Source: Zea mays (lineage: Eukaryota > Streptophyta > Magnoliopsida > Poales > Poaceae). From it: DNA of 64,000 nucleotides. Location of the stretch: positions 11,346,850 to 11,410,849 of the forward strand of contig NC_050102.1 in the NCBI RefSeq assembly GCF_902167145.1, given 5' to 3'. The position numbers and the translations under genes were made by a program. Under the pieces are notes generated by a model that worked only from the letters and a program-made list of their open reading frames with translations, had not been told where the DNA came from and searched no databases. Positions 34,589-45,022 of this stretch are shown piece after piece. Numbering within the stretch: the stretch's first letter is position 1; each line of letters starts with the position of its first letter.

Positions 34589-35687
34589 TCAATCTGAGAT
34601 ATCTCCTGGATGGGTCAACAGGGAGCTGATGTTGATGACTTCTTCTGGCAGCGACTGAGATGGCAGCACGGGGTCGAACTCTTCTTCAAGCGGGACTGGC
34701 TCTTGTAGCTCCTCAGAGTGCGGTGGTGTTGGCGGGGTGCTTGCAGCTTCTTCCTTGACCTCAAGGGATGGTGCTAGAATCTTCTTCATGGCGAGGGGCT
34801 CAAACATCTCTAGCGGGGGATCTTGGGAGGACTCGGGGTGCTCTTGCTTATCCATAGCCTGAGGGAAGACTGGAATTCCTTCCAAGACTATGGCTCCTTT
34901 CGGGAGTTCCCAAGCCTTCTTCTCTCCTCTGATAGAGACCAGGTGACCTTCAAGAATCTGGGGGTCTTCAGCTTTCCTGGGTTGAACTGGGTTGGATGAA
35001 GTGGGCTCTTGGATCCACAGGGCTCTACGTTGGTTATGGGTGACCAACTTGGCCTCCATCAACTTCTGGACGTGCTCATCCTTGGCTTGCTTCAGGGCTT
35101 CAACAGCAATGACTTCACGACTCTCCAAGGCAGTTGCACGGGCTTGAGCTGTGGTGAGATCCACATGCAGCTGATGGTTGCGCTTCTCTGCATCGGTGGT
35201 GCCGAGCCAAGAAATCATACTATGCATCAAGGGTGAGCAGGTATGCAGTGAGGTACACGACTGTGGGGTCGTCCTCAAGCAGCTGCTGCTCTTCCAATGC
35301 ACGCATCCTGGCCATCCAAGCGGGACGGTCTCTCTGAAAGGGCGGAAAGAATCTGAGCGGAGTGTCGGCCACTTCTTCTTCGTAGATCTGACACAGGGCC
35401 CTCAATGCCTTGCGAGCGACGACTTGGCAGGTGTCTTTGAATCTGTGCCCAGCAGCAGTGACACTCCATTCCACATGGTGTGGACTGGATCCAATGTATA
35501 CAGTCACGACACACTTCTCTGTGCCATGCTCGACGAATTCACGACCATCATACTCTGGTTGACTCCTGATTCCGAGGCGAACTGTGCATGCTCTCAGCAA
35601 CTTGGGGAAACCATCTTCATTCTGGCAAAAGCTGGTTTGGCAATGGACCTCCATCTGACTTCTGAGAGAAGGAAAGGGGGAAAACAT
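34589..35687 (-). pseudogene. ORF of element F in the gag position, unrecognised family, frameshifted
   Basis: Two overlapping minus-strand frames (35687-35220 and 35302-34589) appear to be one protein of about 350-380 residues broken by a frameshift near 35220-35230. The likely start is the internal ATG of MEVHCQ, ten codons after the first Met. The first part has conserved-looking Cys/Trp/Arg positions (ACTVRLGIRSQPEYDGREF, ARKALRALCQIYEE). The second has an Ala/Glu-rich stretch that could be a coiled coil (TTAQARATALESREV), then a Pro/Glu-rich tail. I see no CCHC knuckle and no gag, protease or pol motif. Similar proteins are, from memory, scattered through grass genomes as repeat-associated hypothetical proteins; I do not know a function. 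Confidence 0.6.
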
Positions 35688-35790
35688 TTTTGAAATGAAG
35701 GGATGAGAGCAAGAATTTTTTTAAGAAAATAGTTTTGACTCAAAAACTTTTGATCGGGCTAAAGGTTACGTCCTGCGGCCAACCTAACAG

Positions 35791-35802
35791 CTCTGATACC
35801 AC
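35791..35802 (-). promoter_or_regulatory. Primer-binding site of element F (minus strand)
   Basis: The + strand reads CTCTGATACCAC, whose complement contains TGGTATCAGAG, the initiator Met-tRNA PBS. It lies directly beside the inferred LTR end (GACGCTTCA on the minus strand), which fixes the orientation of the element. Confidence 0.8.
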
Positions 35803-35803
35803 C

Positions 35804-38800
35804 TGAAGCGTCCCCAATCCTCTGGGACTCAAATGTGATACAATTACTAGTCCCAGGAGGCTAGTAAACACATTTATACATCAGATGATACCAAATCTGC
35901 TTAAACGAGACAAACCTACAAAGGTGGCGAACAACTTTAAGAGTTGGTCCACAACTCGGGACATATCATCAGAGTGGGGCTGAAGCAGCCCGATATACGC
36001 AGCGAAGCAATTCAGCGGTCCAACAGCCACAGGCAAGGTTGGGAACAGTCGTAACTCTTACCCGATCTCCTTTTTTCTGAAAAAACAACAAATAAGCAAG
36101 GGTGAGTACAAACGTACTCAGCAGCCCACCTTCACCCGCGGAATGGGGAAATCAGATATAATGCATGGAATATGTAGAGCTCAGGATATTTGCAGAAACA
36201 ACAATATTTTATGCAGGGTTGTTTTGAAAAACATTTTGTATTTTGCAAAGTGCATCCTCTCCAAAAGGAGCAGGAAGTTTTTCAATATTAGAACAAAATC
36301 CCCTGGACTAAACCATCCAGGTATCTCAGCAGTTTCCCACTTGTTTTCCTTTTCAAAAACAGCTACTGGACTTCCCGTCCACCATAGCTCACGGCTCAAC
36401 CGCCGAACCTTTTTAGAAACCACTTTTCTCAAAAGCATCTCTTTTTTTTGGAAAACAAAACATTAATTGCCATACCATACCAGACTCGTCCATTCCTGTG
36501 GACACAGACTATTCGAATAGGTTTTCAAACTCTGCGTAGAGGTGTACACTTTACCCACTAGTCCGGCTCTGCGATCTCATGATCAATGAGATCCGAATCC
36601 GAATCTCTTTCTTTCCCCGCACGTCCTAACCTTAACGGTTATCCGGAAGGAGTCAGGCCACCACCATGTCCAAACCGGACAAAACTTTCCCCCTCCTTAT
36701 CCTCCCGGTGCTCCCCAGCTTTCATAACCCTAGGGTTGGACCGTACGAGTTCAGATTGAGTGACTGCCCACACAGTCTCGAGTGGTTGTACTATTAAAGA
36801 GTACAGGTAGAGAAGATGACAAACCGGTCCTTATACGAGGGGACAATCCTTCTGCTCACGCCTAAACCAGCTGAGCCATCACCTTAGGCCCTCCCCTAAA
36901 CCAGGGAGTCCCTGATTATCCCACTCACAAGGTGATAAGGGTGAAAACCCTTCATCATACACATTTTGAAAAGCATTTTCTTTTGAAAACTCACACCCTT
37001 TCTCAAATCATTTGTAACAAATATATCAGGGATTGATTGCGGCAAGCGGCTGGGTGGCCATAATAACTTGTCTTAAAATCATATCATGCATAAAATAACA
37101 GGCTGAGGGTTGTGGTTGTAAAACATAGGTAATTTATGCATCAAAGGGATCCAGTGAGCTTACCATGCTTATTCGGCGAAGGGGGAAGGGGAGCTCACGG
37201 AACTGGCTTCTAGCTCCACTGCCTGGCGTAGACTTGCAGATCTGGCCTCCACGAGACGGCACGAACGCTTCGATAACTATGCAACATAAATAAGCAAACA
37301 TACAAACAAGCAAGTATACCAACAAATATTTAGTATAGTGGTCAGAATAGCGATATATGGATGGGTAGAATCTTGAGTAGAATCTGTGTCATGTGGTGTT
37401 GTGATATTACTGGTGGTTGAGCGGAGGTGCTTACCAGGAGGGTGGACTGGAGGCGAAGCGACACTATGTGTGTAGCCGGTAGAGCAGAGTAACTGAGTGG
37501 GTGGGGTGTTTGCCTTGGTTGAGGGTGTTGAGTGTGTGTGGAGAGGGAGAGGATAGCTGGGTGTATGTGGTGTAGCACAGTGAAGTTCACTGTTGGTGAG
37601 AATAGTGACGAATGAATCGTCTGACTTAGTATGAACAGGAGAGTTATAGGCAGAATATAGGACAAGAGTATTTTGGGGGTTTTTCTGGAATATGGACCAG
37701 GATTAAGGGATGACATGGTTGGATAGGGAATAGTTTGATAAGAATTTAGAAACGAGAATTATTGGAATCTGAGTTTGGGAGCCTGGTTCGAAGGAATCTC
37801 AAAGTTAAGCGTGCTCAACTTGGAGAAACCTAGGATGGGTGACCAGATGGGAAGTTCCCACTGGAAGGAAAATCACAGTCACCGGAGTTCGTATGACTGG
37901 AATATGGGTCTGGCTGGTTTTAGGTGGACTGGACAGCATGATGTATGAGTAGTTGAAATTTGGGGTGATCGGCTAATCGATGAATAGTAACGACGAAAAA
38001 GGTACTAGATACCATCGATGAGTAGTAACGATAACGAATAGTAACGATGATGAATAGTAATACTGAATAGTAACGATGGTGAATAGCGTCGGTGAATAGT
38101 AACGATGAATAGTAACGGTGAATAGTGATGGTGAATAGTCGTACGAATGAATGATGAACGATGAATAGGAACTATGAACGAACGATGAATAGGAACTATG
38201 AACGAACGGACGAATGATCGAATGATCGGACGAACGAACGATCGGAATTTCGGCAGCATAACGGCAGGACAAAGATTATCTGGAAGAACGATGAATAGGG
38301 ACCATGAACGAACGATGAACGATGAATAGGAACTATGAACGAACGATGAACGATCGAATGATCGAACGAACGAACGATCGGAATTTCGGCAGCATAACGG
38401 CAGGACAAAGATTATTTGGATGAACGAACGGACGAACGATCGAGTGATCGGACGAACGAACGATCGGAATTTCGGCAGCATAACGGCAGGACAAAGATTA
38501 TCTGGAAGAACGATGAATAGGGACTATGAACGAACGATGAACGATGAATAGGAACTATGAACGAACGATGAACGATCGAATGATCGAACGAACGAACGAT
38601 CGGAATTTCGGCAGCATAATGGTAGGAAAAAGATTACTTGGACGAACGAACGGACGAACGATCGAACGATCGGACGAACGGACGAACGAACCATGAACGA
38701 TCGGACGAACGAACGAACAAACTAAGAACAGGGGACGAACGATCGAAGAACGATCGAACGATCCTTGTGCTAGTGTGTGCTTGTGTGGAACATGGAGTGG

Positions 38801-39391
38801 GTGTGTGTGGGGGGGGGGGAAGAGAGTTGCCATGAAATGGCTTGGGGTGGGATGAGAGGAGGCCCTTGCCCCTCTATTTATAGCCATGGTGGGGGGATTA
38901 GGGGGAGGGATGAGAGGATTAGTGGGAGGATTAGAGGATTAGTGGGAGGTTAGCATGTATTTGTCTTGTATAAGTGTAATTAGCTTGTAGAGCTTACCGT
39001 ATGACACTGGAGGCATACGTATACGTATGAGCATGAGGAAAGTTATGAAGAAAATATTTGTAGGGACTTGAAAAATGATTCTGAAGGTATTCTCAAGAGG
39101 AAAATACCTGGAGATATATCGGTGGACTATTTGGGCAGTATTTCTGGAAAAAACTTGAAGAGGATCACTAGGGAAATATCTGGGCAGTATTTCTGTAAAC
39201 AATTTGAGGGGGATCACTGGGGAAATATTTGTAGGATATTTTGAGGAGGATTTTAGAGAGAATATAGACCATTATACTTCATTTGTTGATATCAACGCAC
39301 AAACAAACATTTTGAAATGAAATTTGAAATTCATTTTGAATTTAGAGCGAGTTTGAGAAAATTTCAGGATTTGAATTTTTGGGATGCTACA
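35804..39391 (-). repeat. 5' LTR of element F
   Basis: On the minus strand it starts TGTAGCATCCC at 39391 and ends GACGCTTCA at 35804, 3,588 bp. A TATAAATAG box is at 38874-38882 (minus). It contains a strongly repetitive section at 37975-38780. There is no second copy in the window, so the boundaries rest on the PBS and the TG/CA ends. Confidence 0.7.
37975..38780. repeat. Tandem repeats inside the LTR of element F
   Basis: The left part (37975-38140) is built of ATAGTAACGATGA-like units. The right part mixes GAAC/GATC tetranucleotide runs (CGAACGAACGATCG) with a longer unit containing GGAATTTCGGCAGCATAA, seen four times near 38245, 38380, 38466 and 38602, with spacing of about 135, 85 and 137 bp. 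The short minus-strand frames here (Ser/Arg/Phe/Val repeats) are artefacts. Confidence 0.85.
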
Positions 39392-39867
39392 ATTTCATAG
39401 AGATCCCTCTTATATTAAAAGACTCTCTCTTATCTTAAAATGATCCATCTTATCTTAAAAGATACTCTCTTACCTTAATAAACTCATCTCTTCTCGAAAG
39501 GATTCTCATCTTATCCTAATAGATATAACTAATCTCAAAAGATTCTATCTTATTCTTAGAAGACTCATCCTGCTCTAATGAGCATACTTATCCCAACTAT
39601 TTTGCTTATCTCGTAATAGTGTAACCAACATGATCTATTCTAAAATAAATAAAGTAGATCTTATCTAGTTTAATCTGATTACACCAATTTAATTCTGATC
39701 TCATCTAATCTGGTCGGATATAATCTAATGGACAAACATGTTAGATAATACTGGTAAAATAAGATTGGATCCTACTCTTGTAAATATGATTTAACCTAAA
39801 TTGGAGTCTTAGTCCAGCCTGACCATATGCAACTACCTTAACCATTCGATGGTTGCATAACCCCTCT
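39392..39867. repeat. AT-rich retrotransposon leader-like debris with ~20-bp degenerate repeats
   Basis: From about 39410 to 39590 the sequence is a run of degenerate 20-bp units (CTTATCTTAAAAGATNCTCT-like). Positions 39763-39860 resemble 50404-50515 on the far side of the Opie tandem at roughly 70% by eye. The pyrimidine-rich character is like the leader of the Tekay-like element. No gene. Confidence 0.6.
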
Positions 39868-40990
39868 GTTTTAACCCTTAGGGACTATGGTTACAAATTA
39901 ACCAAAGTTCCTCTTCTATGTGATAATGAGAGTGCAATCCGCATGGCGGATAATCCCGTTGAGCATAGCCGCATTAAACACATAGCCATTCGGTATCACT
40001 TTTTAAGGGATCACCAACAAAAGGGAGATATCGAGATTTCTTACATTAATACTAAAGATCAATTAGTCGATATCTTTACCAAGCCTCTTGATGAACAAAC
40101 TTTTAACAAACTTAGGCATGAGCTAAATATTCTTGATTCTAGGAACTTCTTTTGTTGATTTGCACACATAGCTCTTCTATATACCTTTGATCATGTCTCT
40201 TTCATATGCTATGACTAATGTGTTTTTAAGTCTATTTCAAACCAAGTCATAGGTACATTGAAAGGGAATTGGAGTCTTCGGCGAAGACAAAAGGCTTCCA
40301 CTCCGTAACTCATCTCTCGCCGTTGCTCCGCGCATCTCTCCATCCTTTGGGGGAGAGTTCAAAGCAAAAGGACTTTGTCTTTGGTACAATCCTCACTCAT
40401 TTATTTATGACCAAAGGGGAAGAAAAGTAGTTCTAGGGCTCTAATGATTCCGTTTTTGGCGATTCATGCCAAAGGGGGAGAGAGTATGAGCCCAAAGCAA
40501 AAGGACCGCACCACCACCAATTTCTAAAATTTTAGTTTTTCAAAGAGTATTTTCAAATTGGTATCTTACTTGTGATATAATTTCAAATTGGTATAACCTC
40601 TTCAAAATTAATATCAAAACCCTCTTGAACACTAAGAGGAGGATTTCATTAAGGGGGAGTTTTGTTTAGTCAAAGGAAAAGCATTTGAAACAGGGGGAGA
40701 AAAATTTCAAATCTTGAAGATGCTTTGCAAAATCTTATTCATTTACCTTTGACTATTTGCAAAAGAACTTTGAAAAGGATTTACAAAAGAATTTGCAAAA
40801 AACAAAACATGTGGTGCAAGCGTGGTCCAAAATGTTAAAAATGAAGAAACAATCCATGCATATCTTATAAGTATTTATATTGGCTCAATTCCAAGCAACC
40901 TTTGCACTTACATTATGCAAACTAGTTCAATTATGCACTTCTATATTTGCTTTGGTTTGTGTTGGCATCAATCACCAAAAAGGGGGAGAT
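39868..40990 (+). pseudogene. Truncated Opie copy: RNase H end and 3' region
   Basis: Starts abruptly inside the RNase H domain at the codons for LRDYGYKLTKV and continues to the end of pol (stop at 40156-40158), then the polypurine-tract region up to the LTR at 40991. It is nearly identical to 47983-49095 (a handful of differences, including one Ala-to-Val-type change at 40066-40068). It has no upstream pol, gag or LTR of its own; the LTR at 40991 serves both this fragment and the element that follows. Confidence 0.9.
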
Positions 40991-42295
40991 TGAAAGGGAA
41001 TTAGGCTTACATCTATTTCCTAAATGATTTTGGTGGTTGAATTGCCCAACACAAATAATTGGACTAACTAGTTTGCTCGAGTGTATAAGTTATACATGTG
41101 TCAAAGGTTCACAATTAGTCAATAAAAAGACCAAGTATTGGGTTCAACAAAAGAGCAAAGGGACAACCGAAGGCACCTCTGGTCTGGCGCACCGGACTGT
41201 CCGGTGTGCCACCGGATAGTGTCCGGTGCACTAGAGGACTCCAAGTCGAACTCGTCACCTTCGGGAAAATCCAGAGGCGCTCCGCTATAATTCACCGGAC
41301 TGTCCGGTGTACACCGGACAGTGTCCGGTGCTCCAAGGAAGAGCAGCTCTGGAACTCGCCAGCTTCGGGAATTCGCAACGGCTAGTCCGCTATAATTCAC
41401 CGGACATGTCCGGTGTACATCGCACTGTCCGGTGTGACATCGAAGCAACGGATACTTCGGCGCCAACGGCTACCTGCAGCGCATTGAATGCGCGCCAGCG
41501 CGCGCAGAAGTCAGGCACGCCCATACTGGCGCACCGGACACTCTACAGTACATGTCCGGTGCGCCACCGGACATCCAGGCGGGCCCAGAAGACAGTGCTC
41601 CAATGGTCGAATCCCAACGGCTTTGGTGACGTGGCTGGCGCACCGGACATGTCCGGTGTGCACCGGACTGTCCGGTGCACCATACGACAGTCAGCACCAC
41701 CAAACGGCTAGTTTGGTGGTTGGGGCTATAAATACCCCCAACCACCCCACATTCAAGACATCCAAGTTTTCACACTTCCAACCACTACAAGAGCTAGGCA
41801 TTCAATTCTAGACACACTCAAGAGATCAAATCCTCTCCCAAATTCCAGACAAAGCTTTAGTGACTAGTGAGAGAGATTTGCTTGTGTTCTTTCGAGCTCT
41901 TGCGCTTGGATTGCTTTCCTCTTTCTTGATTCTTTATTGCGATCAAACTCACTTGTAATTGAGGCAAGGGACACCAATCTTGTGGTGGTCCTTGTAGGAA
42001 CTTTGTGTTCCAAGTGATTGAGAAGAGAAAGCTCACTCGGTCCGAGGTACCGTTTGAGAGAGGGAAAGGGTTGAAAGAGACCCGGTCGTTGTGACCACCT
42101 CAACGGGGAGTAGGTTTGCAAGAACCGAACCTCGGTAAAACAAATCCACGTGTCACACCTCTTATTTGCTTGCGATTTGTTTTGCACCCTCTCTCGCGGA
42201 CTTAATTACATTTCTAACGCTAACCCGGCTTGTAGTTGTGATTATTTTTGAGAATTTCAGTTTCGCCCTATTCACCCCCCTCTAGGCGACTATCA
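40991..42295 (+). repeat. Left (shared) LTR of Opie-like element B
   Basis: 1,305 bp, TG...CA. It carries CACCGGACTGTCCGGTG-type palindromes and the even-length form CACCGGACATGTCCGGTG (41399 and 41641), plus TATAAATA at 41727-41734. It is at once the 3' LTR of the truncated copy on its left and the 5' LTR of element B. Confidence 0.9.
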
Positions 42296-42297
42296 AT

Positions 42298-42310
42298 TGG
42301 TATCGGAGCC
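42298..42310 (+). promoter_or_regulatory. Primer-binding site of element B, mutated
   Basis: Reads TGGTATCGGAGCC; the eighth base is G where elements A and C have A. One mismatch in the 13-bp primer pairing region would weaken tRNA annealing. Confidence 0.75.
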
Positions 42311-42343
42311 CGGTGCTTCATTAGAGCCTAACCGCTCGAAGTG

Positions 42344-45009
42344 ATGTCGGGAGAACTCGCCAAGAGGGAGATGGAGACCGGCGACAAGCCCGCTACAAGC
42401 CACGGGTCGACTTCATCGGAAGAGTCCCGCAACAAGAGGAAGGAGAAGAAAAACTCCTTCAACAAAGGGAAGGGAAAGGAGAAGAAATCCTCTTCCCACA
42501 AGTCGGATCGGAGAGGCGACAAACACAAGAGGATGAGGAAAGTGGTCTACTACGAGACCGACTCTTCATCACCATCGACCTCCGACTCCGATGCACCGTC
42601 CGTTACTTCTAAGCGCCAAGAGCGCAAGAAGTATAGTAAGATTCCTCTACGCTATCCCCATGTTTCAAAACGTACTCCTTTGCTCTCCGTTCCATTAGGC
42701 AAACCACCGGTTTTTGACGGTGAAGATTATAATATGTGGAGTGACAAAATGAAGCATCATCTAACCTCACTCCACACAAGCATATGGAATGTTGTTGAGT
42801 TTGGTGTACATGTACCATCCGTAGGGGATGAAGACTACGACTCGGACGAGGCGGCCCAAATCCACCACTTTAACTCCCAAGCCACTACTATACTCCTCGC
42901 CTCTCTAAGTCGAGAGGAGTATAATAAGGTGCAAGGGTTAAAAAGTGCGAAGGAAATTTGGGACATACTCAAGACCGCGCACGAAGGAGACGAGGTGACA
43001 AAGATCACCAAGCGGGAAACGATCGAGGGGGAGCTCGGTCGCTTCATGCTTCACCAAGGGGAGGATCCACAAGCCATGTACAACCGCTTGAAGACCTTGG
43101 TGAATCAAGTGCGCAACCTCGGGAGCGAAAAATGGGATGACCATGAGATGGTCAAGGTTATTCTTAGATCCCTCGTATTTCTTAACCCTACACAAGTTCA
43201 ATTAATTCGAGGTGATCCTAGATATAAGCTAATGTCTCCCGAGGAAGTTATAGGAAAATTTGTGAGCTTTGAGCTAATGATTAAAGGCTCAAAGAAAATC
43301 ATCGAGCAAGGCACCTCCTCCACACCCGAAGCACAACCGGTCGCGTTCAAGGCGACGGAGGAGAAGAAGGAAGAGTCTACATCAAGTAGACAACCCATCG
43401 ACGCCTCCAAGCTCGACAACGAGGAGATGGCGCTCATCATCAAGAGCTTCCATCAAATCCTCAAGCAAAGGAGGGGGAAAGATTACAAGCCCCGCTCCAA
43501 GAAAGTGTGCTAAAATGTGGTAAGCCCGGTCATTTTGTTGCAAAATATCCAATATCTAGTGACAGTGATAGGGGCGACGACAAGAAGGGCAAGAGGAGAG
43601 AAAAGAAGAGGCACTACAAGAAGAAGGGCGGCGATGCCCATGTTTGCCGGGAGTGGGACTCTGACGAGAGCTCCACCGACTCCTCCTCCGACGAGGACGC
43701 CGCCAACATCGCCGTCACCAAAGGCCTTCTCTTCCCCAACGTCGGCCACAAGTGCCTCATGGCAAAGGACGGCAAAAAGAAGAAGGTTAAATCAAAATCC
43801 TCCACTAAATATGAATCTTCTAGTGATGATAATGCTAGTGACGAGGAAGATAATTTGTGTACCCTTTTTGCCAACCTTAACATGGAACAAAAGGAAAAGT
43901 TAAATGAATTAATTAGTGCCATTCATGAGAAGGATGACCTTTTGGATTCCCAAGAGGACTTCCTAATTAAAGAAAATAAGAAGCATGTTAAGGTTAAAAA
44001 TGCTTATGCTCTTGAAGTAGAAAAATGTGAAAAACTATCTAGTGAGCTAAGCACTTGCCATGAAACTATTAACAACCTTAGAAATGAAAATGCTAAATTA
44101 ATTGCTAAGGTTGATTAAAATGCTTGTGATGTTTCAATTCCCAATCATAGAAATGACAATGATGATTTGCTTGCTAAAATTGAAGAATTGAACATTTCCC
44201 TTGCTAGCCTTAAAGTTGAAAATGAAAAATTGCTTGCTAAGACTAAAGATTTTGATGTTTGCAATGTTACTATTTCTAACCTTAGAAGTGAAAACGATAT
44301 ATTACATGCTAAGGTTGTAGAATTAAAATCTTGCAAACCCTCTACATCTATCGTTGAGCATGTATCTATTTGTACTAGATGTAGAGATGTTGATATCAAT
44401 GCTATTTATGATCACATGTCTTTAATTAAACAACAAAATGATCATATAGCAAAATTAGATGCAAAAATTGCCGAGCATAACTTAGAGAATGAAAAATTTA
44501 AATTTGCTCGTAGTATGCTTTATAATGGGAGACGCCCTGGCATCAAGGATGGCATTGGCTTCCAAAGGGGAGACAATGTCAAAATTAGTGCCCCTCCTAA
44601 AAGATTGTCTAATTTTGTTAAGGGCAAGGCTCCCATGCCTCAGGATAACGAGGGTTACATTTTGTACCCTGCCGGTTATCCCGAGAGCAAGATTAGGAGA
44701 ATTCACTCTAGGAAGTCTCACTCTGGCCCAAATCATGCTTTTATGTATAAGGGTGAGACATCTAGTTCAAGGCAACCAACCCGTGCTAAGTTGCCTAAGA
44801 AGAGAACTCCTAATGCATCAAATGATCATGACATTTCATTCAAAACTTTTGATGCATCATATGTTTTAACTAACAAATCCGGCAAGGTAGTTGCCAAGTT
44901 TGTTGGGGGCAAACACAAGGGCTCCAAGACTTGTGTTTGGGTACCCAAAGTTCTTGTTTCTAATGCCAAAGGACCCAAAACCGTTTGGGTACCTAAAGTC
45001 AAGAACTAA
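42344..45009 (+). pseudogene. Opie-like gag of element B, frameshifted
   Basis: Same domain order as element A's gag. A one-base deletion turns the knuckle codons into TGC TAA (stop at 43511-43513), so the first part ends after SKKVC. The frame resumes at about 43507 with the rest of a damaged knuckle whose last Cys is Tyr (AKYPISS). A nonsense TAA (44116-44118, Ser codon in element A) breaks the coiled-coil region, and the frame is then open to the usual WVPKVKN end at 45009. Non-functional. Confidence 0.92.
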
Positions 45010-45022
45010 ACTTGTTTTGTAG

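Larger units (their letters stand above)
34117..39391 (-). mobile_element. Minus-strand gypsy-like LTR element (F), lacking its 3' half
   Basis: Read on the minus strand it has a 3.59-kb 5' LTR (39391 down to 35804), an initiator Met-tRNA PBS, an unusual ORF in the gag position and about 450 bp of non-coding sequence. It then breaks off near 34117-34139 against the Tat element. LTR layout (TGTAGCATCC start, TATA about 510 bp in, very long downstream part) resembles Tekay-type LTRs. No pol or second LTR is present. Confidence 0.7.

Noticed and set aside
35009..35693. Plus-strand open frames opposite the element F ORF
   Set aside because: They are complements of the minus-strand frames; PBS, TATA and LTR ends all indicate minus-strand coding.
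37973..38887. Several minus-strand open frames rich in Ser/Arg/Phe/Val/His
   Set aside because: They are translations of GAAC/GATC and ATAGTAACGATGA tandem repeats inside an LTR.
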